Below are positions 23,440 through 35,130 of a stretch of DNA of 64,000 nt, one piece after another; the first letter of the stretch is position 1; every line of letters starts with the position of its first letter. Source of the DNA: Amylostereum areolatum (lineage: Eukaryota > Basidiomycota > Agaricomycetes > Russulales > Stereaceae). The translations under genes and the position numbers were made by a program. The notes below the pieces were generated by a model. The model did no database searches. It was not told the DNA's origin and worked only from the letters and a program-made list of their open reading frames with translations. Location of the stretch: contig SAXG01000102.1 of NCBI GenBank assembly GCA_012932865.1, forward strand, positions 48,814 to 112,813, read 5' to 3'.

Positions 23440-24286
23440 GCTTACTGCCTAACGTCGACGGCGTCCACGTCACTTGACTCATTTCCGTCGTTTGCGCACC
23501 TTAGCCGCCTGGCATCCCCCGGTCGATCGGATATGACACGAAGGGCGCAAAGGGGGACGGCTCGTTCTGGGCGACGGACATGGACGACTCCTGGAGCTCA
23601 CGCCCCTCCCCTCCGGCGCTGAGGTGGGTGATCCAAGTTTGCATCACCACCGGTCCACCCCCGCGAACATATCGCTCGATATATGTATGTCTATCAAGAC
23701 GCGCCGGTGGACTTCGAAGATGGAGTTGTTGTTCTTCGCCCCTTCCCGCCGCTAACCTGCTTCCAGGCCAGTGCCCCTTTGCCCCACCTGCTAAATAGCA
23801 TGCTTCCAGGCTGCCCCTTTGTGTGCCGCGTTTCATTGTCGCCAGTGCTGCAGCTTGACGTTCGTCGTTTACACGTTTACCTTTCACGGAGGGATGTGAC
23901 GGGCGTGGTGCAGCCGCGGCCTTGAGTCCTTGACTATGAACTTGAAAGTTGAAACTCAGCCTTTATTTGTGGGTGCGGGTTCTAGGTGCGTCTGTCCCGT
24001 CGATGAAGATAATCTAAGTATGGCATACAGGTCCCGCCCTCGAGGTCGTCACCTGCGGGTTCGCACACATTCTGCTCCATTCAGCCATCGAGGGATGGTC
24101 AGTGGCCACATTATCTCGGATTACGCTTCCGCGGGTGGCCTGATGACTTGCCGTAATGCGTCCGCGCAAAGGTAGCGAGGCCTTCCATACATATACACGC
24201 CCGTCCACACTTGTTCGTCCGGTTTCCCCCCACTGCACTGGTCCGATTCTACTGGCGTTTAACCGCTCTGTTCCCTCTCCCTCGCC
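23440..24286 (+). promoter_or_regulatory. Upstream region of DUF6535 paralogue B
   Basis: Homologous to about 10080-10823 upstream of paralogue A. It includes a local duplication not seen in A, with gcttccagg..gcccctttg present twice (about 23759-23820). No coding sequence is supported. The gene's promoter and 5' UTR must lie here, but I cannot pinpoint a TATA element. Confidence 0.5.
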
Positions 24287-26570
24287 ATGTCTCGGATGAA
24301 AGACCTGGTACGCGGATGGCTTCGCTCTGCTTGGACCGTGCGTCCTGGGGAGGCCAGTGGAGGCTGACGCTTCGTTTCGCAGCGAAGACACTCGACGCGG
24401 ATCGCGATGCCGCATGATGCGGCCGACTCTGTCGATCCCACCACGGACCCCGTCAGGTGGATCTGGCGTCGCTACCAAAAATCGAACGAGGCGTTCGACC
24501 ATGCGTTCATCGAGAAATGGCGGAACGATCTGGAGGGGGTCTTGGTCTTTGTACGTCCACCCCCTCGTCCTGGCGCCTGCTTCCCGCTGATTTTTTATTC
24601 TATGCCGTCATTAGACCGGACTTTTCTCCGCGATGGTCTCCGCATTCTTTATTGACAGCTACCATAATCTCCAGCCAGATCCGAACAGGAGTATCATCCG
24701 TCTCCTGACCGGCATCTCTACCTCCCTTGACGCCCCCGCCGGCACCGATCCAGCTCCGCCCTCTAGCACAACCACGGCCAACAACTTCACCATCTCCCCC
24801 CAAGACCTCAGGGCCAGCATTTTCTTTCTCTACAGTCTCTTCTTCAGCGTCAATTGTGCGCTCGCTGCGACGCTCGTGCAGCGGTGGGCTGCGCATGTTC
24901 ACCCAGGACACCACCACCCTTCCCGTCCCCGGCAGCGAGCTCGGCCGCCGTCGCGCGCTTACCGTCGTGGGAGCCACGCGCTTCCTCATGCCCGCCGTGT
25001 GCGAGAACATGCCGTTCTTCCTCCACATATCCGTCTTCCTCTTCTTCGTCGGCCTCGTCGACTACCTACGGTCGATCAACACCCAGCTCGCGGACACCAT
25101 GCTCGGCCTGGTGACGTACCTGTCGATCACGTACGCGGTCCTCACCGTGCTCCCTCTCATCTGGCGCGACTGCCCGTACCAGACGCCGGTGTCGTTCGTG
25201 ATCTGGCGCGCGCTGCTGGTGCTGACGTTTCTGTCCACCCTGCTGTGGCGGTTGACGATCAAGGTCCTGGAGAAGACGAGGTTGCGGCCGGCGAGGGGGT
25301 TCTTCGAGGAGCCGCCCCGCTTTTATCGGCCGTTCACGATGTGCTTGGGCGAATTTCACTGCACGGGCGCGCGCGAACGAGAAGCTCCGCGTGTCGGACG
25401 CCGTGGCCCTCGTCGATCTCGCCGGAGCGTTTAAGAATGTGTGCGAGAAGAAGACGTTCCTCGAGGGACTGAATGGGTTCCTTCAAGACTGTGGAGTCGA
25501 TCCTGAATCCTGGAACGCTCGACCGGTTCCACCACGAGGGCTTGAGCGCCTTGAGGTACCTCGCGGACAACGGAGCCCCCATTATGACCACCCTTGTTTT
25601 CGTCCTATCGTCCGTCGACCCGTATCCCGCCCCCGATCCCTGTGCGAAGACCGAGGCGCCGGTGGACACCACCGTCCAGACCTGCATGCAGGCGTTCCGA
25701 CTGGTGACCCTCCACCCTACCCACCGTGTCTGCCCCGAGCACACACCGAAAGTCATTTTCTTCACGTCGACGGAGGCCATCAACGACGTCGTCAACATCG
25801 TGCCCCTCCTTCGGTCCTTATCCGCGAGCGGCGACGCCTTGACAGCCGTCACGGCGCGGAGCATGCTCGCGCTCATCGTCGCCGAAGCGCTCTACGTCGC
25901 GTCCCGCGGCGGTGCCGAGCGCGCGGGGTTCGTCTGGATGGTGCGCGAGCACCTTCGCGCCGTCTGTCCCGTGGGCGAGCAGGGCGACGACGCCGCGGTG
26001 CTGAAGGACGGGCCGTTTGCCTGCGTCTCTAGTTTGCTCGAGGACGTCCTCCCGCACGTCGAGCGCGACGCCTCGCTGTCCTACATCCTCCACCCCGCGC
26101 TGCGCGTCGCGGCGGCGTGCGCGCCGGAGGCGCCTGTGACGGACGGGGTGCGCAAGGCGTTCAACAACGTGGACGTGGACGTGCAGCTGTTGGCGGATGG
26201 GATGGCGGTGCGCTGCGACGACGATACGGTCACGGTGGGGGGCGACAGCGACGCGAAGATGCCCGTGGAGCGCGCGGACCGCGTCGTGCGGAGGCGGGTG
26301 TCGCTCTCGGGACAGTCGCGCGAGGCGTACCGGCGGCTCCTGCAGGCCATCCATCCGTTCCACGTCGCGCTCGTTCATCCCACCGCTTCGCGCCCGGATC
26401 CTTCCCCGTCGCAGCCAGCACGGAGGAGATGGCGGCCGTTGGCCACCCTGACGCGTCGACATTCGCATGGCAGGTCGAGCCCCGGGCCGTTCTGCGAACA
26501 AATTTCCGAGTCTCCAGAGGAATGGCGTTCTAAAGATGGGTATTGCGAGTCTGTCGCGACGGTGGTTTGA
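24287..26570 (+). pseudogene. DUF6535 paralogue B with three +1 frameshifts
   Basis: Same exon plan as paralogue A: exon 1 24287-24307 (MSRMKDL), exon 2 24383-24550, exon 3 from 24615. Compared with A, single extra bases occur near 24888-24890 (tgggctgcgcatg against tgggcgcgcatg), near 25351-25362 (gaatttcactgcacg against gagttcaccgcgag) and near 25501-25512 (gatcctgaatcctgg against gatctgaagccgg). Each segment between shifts remains clearly homologous to A in its own frame, and three +1 changes return to the original frame, so the C-terminus GYCESVATVV is again in phase. As read, translation ends early, so this is a recent pseudogene unless the bases are errors. Confidence 0.75.
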
Positions 26571-29004
26571 TGCGTCGAGCCTATGTATGGTGCTATGAAA
26601 CGTGTATGCGTTCGACAAAAATGCGTTGTATTCATTCCGCATATGGACCATAATTATGATACAAGCTTGCAAACGGGTGGAGAATCGTGAGGGAACGGGT
26701 GTGAGTTTGGCAGGCTGGCCTCCGATCGTGTGAAGCCGTCGCGTTGGTATGATCCTGATTATAGTCGGGGAAGAGCAGGCATTAGATGATGTGGACTAAA
26801 TAAAGGGGGGGAAGCACCCCAAAAGCATCCCTATAACTGATTATGATGTAATTCCCAAATTTCCGACACTGGGAAGGCGTAGGAGGGGGGCATATGGAGG
26901 GCGTCGATGAGCGACGCGCATACAGGATCAATGGGTCCTGCGCTTCATGACGACATTGAGGGGGCGATCCAAGCGTCCGCAGAAATCGAGAAGGGAAAGG
27001 CCAATACTCGGCCTAGGAAAATGCGAAGGTTTGCCTAGGTTTGCCTAGGACGCGGGAGTCAGAGAAGGAGGACTCAACGTCACGCACTTTTTCGCAGCAC
27101 GACTCGAGCGGCTTGCAGGACAATTATTATTTGGTTGAAGAGAGCACCGCGCGCGATAGCACGTCAAAGGAAGGCGTGTGTACGCTGATGGGGATGTGTT
27201 CGCCGAGGAAAGTGGTGAGCAGAAGGGAAACAGTGTATAGACAAGGCGGCGGGGCCTCCGGTCGACTCGGCAATTTCCAGACCACTGGCACGAGCGGCCT
27301 CGAGCGGCGGACTTTCTCATTTCCTTCTACACTTGTTACACGTCGAGGGAATGTGCTTGGGACTAGGTCGCCAGCTCCCAGTGATACATGCAAAAACTCC
27401 TGAACGTCCTTCGTTCCATGCATAAGCATCCCTCCGTTTTCCGTCCAACGACGCGCACTCGGATGATCGCACAGGTGCACCTGATGATAATAGACGCGAA
27501 CCGGCGACGCTCATCCACCAAGACCCTTCCCGCGACCTCGATCTTGAGCACGCATTTTTTGTGAGTGAGGGCGGTGGTGACGCAGACCGCAGGAACAGCG
27601 CTGGTGGCGAACCTGACTTCGACGACAATCCTTTATACCCTGCTCATAACAACGACCACGTCCAGTCGCGCGTGAAATTGGGATATTACACGATGTACTC
27701 TATTTCCGCAGATTTCCGCTATAACTCTCCACTCCCGCCCTCGTCTTCCCGTCCGTCGCCATCGCCGCCGCCGCGGTCGTAGGCATTTGGCGCAGGTCCG
27801 AAATCTATGGCAGTTGCTGCGTTCGACCCGGGTCGTCGACGCATATGCCGTTCCCTGCGATACCGTCTTTACGGCCAGGCGTGCGTTATGTTGACAAAAC
27901 TGCGCAGAGGCTACAGCTATCGCTATCGACGTGGAGAGGCGTCGCGAAGAGAAAGAAGAAGAAAAAAGAGGACCTCCACCCCTTCCGCCGTTCCCTGTGA
28001 TTCCGTTCTTACGGCCGGGCGTGCGTCTTGCTACAGCGCAGAGGCTCCGGGTTGACGTCGGACGAGGAAGAGGCTGTACTATGCCCACTGTAGGAATGAG
28101 GAAGAGGCTTCTCGCCCATCCGCACGCCAGGCGCAGCCATCCGTCATCCAGATGGTCAACGACGCATCCACCCCCTCCAACCCATACCATGAATCCATAA
28201 CCTCTCACACGAGTATGTCCTACGCTCTCGCGAACCCTGACGGGCATAATACGGGTTGGGAGTGGCAGGGAACCGTCGAAATAGTCGTGGATGACCATGG
28301 ACCCATCATTGCCGTCGTGCCCACTTAGGCCACTGATTGGCTCCTACTAAGATTGAGAACACGTACCCTACATACATTTTCTTCTAATAGCGCTGCCCGG
28401 AGGATCCCTTTGATAGAACGCGTTTGCAAAAGCGATGACATCGTCTTAGGTTTATCTGAAGGGGCCCAGGGACATGTAAATACTACATGTTGCTTCCTTG
28501 GAGCACCGGCTGTTCCGTAGGGGACCCTGCCGTGTATATCTATCTATCTATCTATCCATCTTGTCTTGCACATTTCCCTCCCTCCGCGGGGCTCCGAGAC
28601 TGCCTTTCAACCGCCTGTGCTTCATATGCCGGAGCGCAATAGGAAGCATATCAAGCGACGCGTTTGGATCGACGGTGTACTAGTATATACTAACTCGGAC
28701 ATGATTGGATGACAAGTGAGTGGTCCCCGGTTTCGTTCTGTGTGTGGCTTCGAGGGTGCCCAAATGAATTTCCCAACAGTGCATTGCTAATACGCGTGTA
28801 CGAGAAGGCGCACTGGTTTGGATGTGGTTCGGTCTTCCGCGCACGGGCAGGAGGTAGCGCCTTTGCTCCGCTTTGGGATCCGTGGCTGTTCCGAGGACAC
28901 ACATTGTGCGTACGCTCATCGATACACCTCTCTTCACCTCCGACCACCACCATCTCGATTACCTTCAGCCCTCGACATCCTCATACTCAACCATCTCTTA
29001 CAGA
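26571..29004. other. Gene-poor region
   Basis: No complete gene is supported. A short tatc microsatellite lies near 28537-28556. Around 27849-28045 a block of about 60 bp (gccgttccctg.gat.ccgt..ttacggcc.ggcgtgcgt) is repeated about 140 bp apart. An open frame at 28056-28328 is listed separately. Confidence 0.4.
28056..28328 (+). other. Possible small protein or terminal exon
   Basis: The frame is open from 28056 with an internal ATG at 28152 and ends in a TAG at 28326-28328. It reads ...QPSVIQMVNDASTPSNPYH, then SMSYALANPDGHNTGWEWQG, then TVEIVVDDHGPIIAVVPT. Alternating hydrophobic residues near the end look like real beta-structured protein. Initiation at 28152 would give 58 residues; otherwise it may be the last exon of an unrecognised gene. 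I do not recognise a family. Confidence 0.3.
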
Positions 29005-32000
29005 ATGAATCCGAACTCACCCAACATACCCACGCACCTTTGGCAGTCTGCTTTAGAAGCATACGAGGGCCGCACGGGCACCGACCTCACCACGGAGGAC
29101 ATCTTCGCCGATCTCGACGCTTGCAACTCCGTCGACAGCGTCCTATCCGTGGTTGACAAGCAGATGACGGGCTTCAGAGCATTCCGATCGGACGACCAGA
29201 AGTGGGAGACACTGCGAAACTTTTTGAAACCGATCGTCCGTGTTGTGTCGACCTTCTCTGATGTGGCGGGCGAGGGAGCTTCCCTGGTGCGTGGATACGT
29301 CCATGAACATCTGATTTCTTATCTCTGATGATGCTTTCTACAGGCCATCCCCGCCGGGAAGACGATATTCACCGCAATCGGCGTGCTACTAGCGGTTCGT
29401 CCGAGTTCATATGTCGCGGTACCGGCCATCTAACCGTGATTTATATAGGCTACCAAGGGCGTCAGCGACAGCTACGACTCACTCATGGACCTGTTCGACG
29501 TCCTCAAAGTGTTCCTTGGCCGCTGGAAGATCCGGGAGAAAGTGCAGCTGAGCACGGAGTCGAGGGATATCGTCGTCAAGATCCTCGTCGAGTTACTCTC
29601 TGTGCTGGCTCTCGCAACGAAGTTGATGAAGAAGAAGCGTCTCGGTCAGTTCGTCTCGCACAATCGCGTAGTCGATATCAACTCACGAGTGACGACAGGT
29701 CAGTATGTGTCGATCTTGACCGGCAATCAAGACGTGAAGGACGCTGTTGGCAAGCTAGACAAGCTGACCGCCGAGGACCTGGGGATGATGACGACAGAGA
29801 CCTTCGTGAATACCTACGAGATATTCCAGGGTGTGAAGGTGCTGATGGAGGGTGCGTTATTTCCTTCGCGTGTCAGTCCCCCAACCTGCTGACTTTCGCG
29901 TTCAGATAAGGAGGCGTCTAACCGCCATCTCGAGGGTATACTGACGTCTACCGGCAAACTTATCAAGTCAGTTTCAAGCTTGGAAAGTGGGTGTACAGCG
30001 TTACGCGCCCCCCTCGAGGTTACTTACTGCACATCCTAGAGCACGCCCTCGACGCTTGCATCCTCATTGAACGCAATCAAGGAGACCCAAGCAGAAATCA
30101 AGGCATTGCATGGTACGAACCCGTCGACCCATACCTGACGTCAGACTGATATGTTGCATCCAGTGGAGGAGAAAGTTGAGCGCTGGCTCTCGCCGCCGAA
30201 TCCGTCGATAAATCACAACGCAGCTTGCGAGCTTCATCATCCCGGGACAGGGGACTGGCTTCTCCGCGGCGACATATTCAAAGGATGGAAGATGAAAGAG
30301 TCGTCTCTCCTGTGGATACACGGCAAACGTACGTGATCTCTTGCTGTTTTCTTACCACCACCTTGCTCACTGGGAATCCAGCCGGATCCGGAAAAAGTAT
30401 TCTGAGGTGGGTATCTTTCCTCGCGGCTCTGTTCGACTGTTCGTGGCCGTGCTTTGTGGCTTCCGCTAACGCGCTCGCGCTCACCAGCTCCGTGATCATC
30501 GAGGCACTCAAGCCCAGCGCCGACACGCGGGATTCCCCTCATCTTGTCTACTTCTATTTCGACTTCAGGGACTCGCACAAACATGAATGTCGCGGTGCTG
30601 CTCTCGTCTCTCGCTTTTCAGCTCGCGCATCTGTCCTCGGAAGCAAACACCTCTTCTCCGCGACTTGTACTCGAGGAATCATACTGGGACGGTTGAGCCG
30701 AGTATTGCCGAGCTCAACGAGTGTGTTAAACATATGTTCTCTGTCTGTGGGGAGGTCTTCGTCATCTTGGATGCCCTGGATGAGTGCCCAATGCATACCG
30801 AGCGAACAAAGGTCTTGGATATGGTGCAGAATATCATGAGCTGGAAGCTCCGAGGCCTCCGTCTGTGCATAACGAGCCGACCAGGAAACTGACATCAAGA
30901 TGAGGTTGGAGCTATTGGATCCGGTCCAGATCAACCTTCACTTGGTTGATCAGCAGGCAGGAGGATATACGTTCATATGTCTGTTTTGAGCTCAAACGTG
31001 GACTCGTCTCCCGCACATGGCGATCCAACCTTCTTGATCTGGCCATGAAAACCCTGTCGGAGAAAGCTGATGGAATGTGAGTACTTGATATGCCCTCTCA
31101 CCAATTGGTTTCTCACAAATCTGGGGTACAGGTTCCGATGGGTGTTCTGTCAGCTTGAGGTATTGCGAGATTGCCTACCCATGGATGTCCAACGCACCCT
31201 CAAGGACCTTCCAACAACACTGGATGAAACTTACCAGCGGATTTTGGAGAACATCCCAAAGGTTTCTTCCCAGCATGCTCTTCATATCCTTCAATGTCTT
31301 GCTTTCTCTCAGTGGCCTCTCACCATCCAAGCGTTGGCTGATATTCTTGCTGTGGATTTTGATTCTGGTCCTATTCCACAATTCATTGAGTCTTACCGCC
31401 CCCCAGATCTTGAGGTCTTGCGGATCTGTTCAGGCCTTGTAGTCCTGAATGACAATATTGTGCAGTTTGCACATTTCTCTGTGCAAGAATACCTAGTTTC
31501 TGAACGTCTTGCTGAAATGACATGTACAAAAATATACCATCTTGACGCTGCCTTGTCACACACTACACTCACCCAGCTTTGCTTGAGTATGCTAATACAA
31601 GATGATGTTCATTCTGTATTTCTGCCATATGCAGCTAACAGGTGGATGACACATGCACAACATGAGAATGTTACCAACAATGATAAGGTGCATATCATGA
31701 TGGGAATCCTGTTCAGTCCTGAAGAATCCTTTTTGTCCAAATGGTTGGCTATCCATGACCCTACCCCATGGGAATTTCAAGGTCACAATCTTCCTCCAAG
31801 CTTCAGCTGTCTGCCAATGTTTTACACATCATTGTTTGGGTTTTATGAACAAACTCAGATTTTATGGAAAGCACATGATACTGGTTCAAATATGGAAAGC
31901 CAGACAGTACTTTTACAGGCAGCAGCATGGGGAGGTAATCTCCAGATTGTCAACATGCTTCTCAAGCACAGTGCAGATGTGAACATCCAGGCTGGCTCCT

Positions 32001-33472
32001 TTGGCACAGCATTGCAAGCAGCTACATACAGGGGCCATCTTGAGATTGTCAGCCTCCTTCTTGAGCACAGTGCAGATGTGAACATCCAGAATGGCATGCA
32101 TGAAACAGCATTGGGAGTAGCTGCATTTAGGGGGCCATCTTGAGATTGTCAGCCTCCTTCTTGAGCACAGTGCAGATGTGAACATCCAGGCTGGCGAGTA
32201 TGGAACAGCATTGCAAGTAGCTGCATCTAGGGACAATCTTGAGATTGTCAGCCTGCTTCTTGAGCACAGTGCAGATGTGAACATCCAGGCTGGCGAGTAT
32301 GGAACAGCATTGCAAGCAGCTGCATCTGAGGGCAATCTTGAGATTGTCAGCCTGCTTCTTGAGCACAGTGCAGATGTGAACATCCAGGCTGGCTACTATT
32401 GCACAGCATTGCAAGCAGCTGCATTAGTGGCAGTCTTGAGATTGTCAGCCTCCTTCTTGAGCACAGTGCAGATGTGAACATCCAGGCTGGCTACTATTGC
32501 ACAGCATTGCAAGCAGCTGCATTTAGTGGCAGTCTTGAGATTGTCAGCCTCCTTCTTGAGCACAGTGCAGATGTGAACATCCAGGCTGGCAAGTATGGAA
32601 CAGCATTGCAAGCAGCTGCATCTGAGGGCAATCTTGAGATTGTCAGCCTGCTTCTTGAGCACAGTGCAGATGTGAACATCCAGGCTGGCGAGTATGGAAC
32701 AGCATTGCAAGCAGCTGCATCTGAGGGCAATCTTGAGATTGTCAGCCTGCTTCTTGAGCACAGTGCAGATGTGAACATCCAGGCTGGCTACTATTGCACA
32801 GCATTGCAAGCAGCTGCATTTAGTGGCAGTCTTGAGATTGTCAGCCTCCTTCTTGAGCACAGTGCAGATGTGAACATCCAGGCTGGCGAGTATGGAACAG
32901 CATTGCAAGTAGCTGCATCTAGGGGCAATCTTGAGATTGTCAGCCTGCTTCTTGAGCACAGTGCAGATGTGAACATCCAGGCTGGCAAGTATGGAACAGC
33001 ATTGCAAGCAGCTGCATTTGGGGGCAATCTTGAGATTGTCAGCCTGCTTCTTGAGCACAGTGCAGATGTGAACATCCAGGCTGGCTACTTTGGCACAGCA
33101 TTGCAAGCAGCTGCATTTAGTGGCAGTCTTGAGATTGTCAGCCTCCTTCTTGAGCACAGTGCAGATGTGAACATCCAGGCTGGCAAGTATGGAACAGCAT
33201 TGCAAGCAGCTGCATCTAGGGGCAGTCTTGAGATTGTCAGCCTCCTTCTTGAGCACAGTGTAGATGTGAACATCCAGGCTGGCAAGTATGGAACAGCATT
33301 GCAAGCAGCTACATACAGTGGCCATCTTGAGACTGTCAGCCTCCTTCTTGAGCACAGTGCAGATGTGAACATCCAGGCTGGCGAGTATGGAACAGCATTG
33401 CAAGCAGCTGCATCTAGGGGCAGTCTTGAGATTATCAGCCTGCTTCTTGAGTATGGTGCAGATATACATTAG
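29005..33472 (+). pseudogene. STAND/NLR: Goodbye domain - NACHT - ankyrin repeats, frameshifted
   Basis: NLR-type signalling ATPase of the kind linked in fungi to non-self recognition. The start gives MNPNSPNIPTHLWQSALEAY, and the first ~250 residues over several short exons (LWQSALEAYEGRTG..., VGKLDKLTAEDLGMM) match the fungal STAND N-terminal 'Goodbye' domain. NACHT: Walker A HGKPGSGKSILS (split by an intron), FYFDFRDSH, Walker B VFVILDALDEC, LCITSRP, then FELKRGLVSRTWRSNLLDLA and DETYQRILENIPK, and a winged-helix-like stretch ending AHFSVQEYLVSERLAE. Ankyrin units follow. Frameshifts are needed near 30595, 30655, 30888 and 30957 within NACHT, and a compensating pair near 32131 (+1) and 32427 (-1) in the repeats. 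The N-terminal exons and the intron at about 31078-31131 are intact. It is thus a recently decayed gene, or a good gene with local sequence errors. Confidence 0.8.
31905..33472 (+). repeat. Sixteen tandem 99 bp ankyrin units, nearly identical
   Basis: Units of 99 bp (33 aa) share the core GTALQAAASRG(S/N)LEIVSL and LLEHSADVNIQAG. The marker gcagatgtgaacatccag recurs every 99 bp from 31972 to 33358, with one gtagatg variant near 33259 and a final divergent copy. Most variation is confined to a few positions: tac/gag/aag before tatgg, tct/ttt, and aggggc/agtggc. Divergent first and last units flank a homogenised middle, as expected from unequal exchange or gene conversion. Confidence 0.92.
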
Positions 33473-34069
33473 GGAAACCCCCCCATAGTTATTTTTGGTA
33501 ATGGTTTCCCGGTTTGGCCATGACACGGCAGAGCAAGTGCGGCCAAACAGAAGTCGAGCGTGCGCGAGGTGCTGCTGCCCCACCACCTTCCACCAAGATT
33601 TTTTGTTGAAAATAGTAATGCGGACGATCTCTAGCTTCAACTACATTATGTAATATGTGACGCAAAGGAACGGAAGGTTCTGGGAAGAACATCAGCAATC
33701 TAACACATTGAGTTAAGGCATGTTTTGGCTAGTTGTCAAGTTGTACAACCTATGAAACAGGTGAAACACCCAAACTTCGAAACTGGTCTGAAACCTACGT
33801 ATTCATTGGGCGGTTGGTCAACTGAACAGCAATTGAAGCATAACCTAGGTAAACTAGGGACCAAGTACCTACCAACACACCTCCAACCTACACCTTTGAA
33901 TTTCTTATTTGCTTGTAGACCCACAATCACACAATATGATGATGACCAAACAAGTTATATTGTGCACAATATCATAACAAAAATAAGAAAAGGTATACCA
34001 TATAACAATATCTGATAAGTAAAATAGGGCAACTGGGGTAACAGGGTAGGGTAAAAGACAGCAGGGAGA
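33473..34069. other. Intergenic, no gene seen
   Basis: AT-richer stretch between the NLR and the minisatellite. I see no supported coding sequence, repeat or RNA gene. Confidence 0.5.
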
Positions 34070-35130
34070 CAACACGGTAGTGTGACGAGATGACGGGGGC
34101 AGCAAGATGGTGGGGGCAGCGAGACGGCATGGGCGAGACGGCAGTGGTGACGAGACAGTGGGGGCAGCGAGACGGCGTGGGGAGGGGCGAGACGGCAGGG
34201 GTGGCACAGGCGACAAGACGGCGGGGATGGTGAGATGGCGCGGGCGACAACATGGCGCAGGCGACAAGACAGCGGTGGGGAGAGGGAGAGGGGCGAGACA
34301 GCGCGGGCGGTGAGAGTGGTGGTAGCGAGAAGGCGCGGGTGGCGAGAGGGCACGGGCGAGAGGGAGGGGGTGGCGAGACAGCGGGGATGGCGAGACGGCG
34401 GGGATGGTGAGACGGCAGGGATGGCGCGGGCGACAAGAAGGTGGGGACGGTGAGACAGCACGGGCGACAAGACAGCGGGGGGGGGGCGAGACAGCAGGGG
34501 GGCGAGACAGCGGGGGGGGGGCGAGACAGCGCGGGCGGCGAGAGTGGTGGTAGCGAGAGGGCGCGGGCGAGACAGCGGGGGAGGCGAGACGGCGGGGGAG
34601 ACGAGACGGCGGGGGAGACGAGACGGCGGGGGAGACGAGACGGCAGGGGAGGTGAGACGACACAGGTGGCAAGATGGCGCAGGCAGAAAGACGACAGGGG
34701 GGGCGAGACGGTGCAGGCGGTGAGACGGTGCGGGCGGCGAGACGGTGCGGGCGGCGAGACGGTGCGGGCGGCGAGACGGTGCGGGCGGCGAGACGGTGCG
34801 GGCGGCGAGACGGTGCGGGCGGCGAGACGGTGCGGGCGGCGAGAGGGCATGGGCGAGAGAGCGGTGGTGGCGAGAGGGCGCGGGTGAGAGGGTGCAGGTG
34901 AGACGGCGCGGGTGAGACGGCTTGGTGGCAAGACAATGCGGGTGGTGAGACAGCGCGGGTGGCGAGACGGCGCGGGTGAGACGGTGCGGGCGAGACGGCA
35001 GTGGTGGTGAGAGGGTGCAGGCGACAGAGTGAGGGGGGTGGTGGGAGTAGGGAGGGAGGGAGGGAGGGGCGACAACGGTGGGAGTGGTGGTGGGAGTGAT
35101 GAGAGAAGGTGTGCGCTGGCACGGTGAGTG
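34070..35130. repeat. G-rich minisatellite, about 1 kb
   Basis: Degenerate tandem array with the theme gcgagacgg(t/c)g(c/g)ggg(c/g)g on the plus strand. The core at about 34715-34845 has a perfect 17 bp unit (ggtgcgggcggcgagac) repeated about seven times. The edges are degenerate, with runs such as agggagggaggg near 35050. Both strands give long open frames of low complexity that are by-products of the period and lack of stops; they are not annotated as genes. Confidence 0.9.

Noticed and set aside
24880..25515. Programmed frameshifting in DUF6535 B
   Set aside because: Three independent shifts without shared slippery motifs, and the paralogue has none; mutation or sequence error is simpler.
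31905..33472. CRISPR-like array
   Set aside because: Period is 99 bp, units are coding ankyrin repeats without unique spacers, and the genome is eukaryotic.
32396..33640. Minus-strand 414-codon frame across the ankyrin array (repeating LQCC, ILASLDVHICTVLKKQ)
   Set aside because: Antisense shadow of the 99 bp repeats; the plus strand is the ankyrin coding strand.
33905..35122. Long minus-strand open frame (405 codons) rich in Ser, Pro, Arg and His
   Set aside because: It is a by-product of the G-rich minisatellite, which lacks stop codons in several frames; the composition is pure repeat translation.
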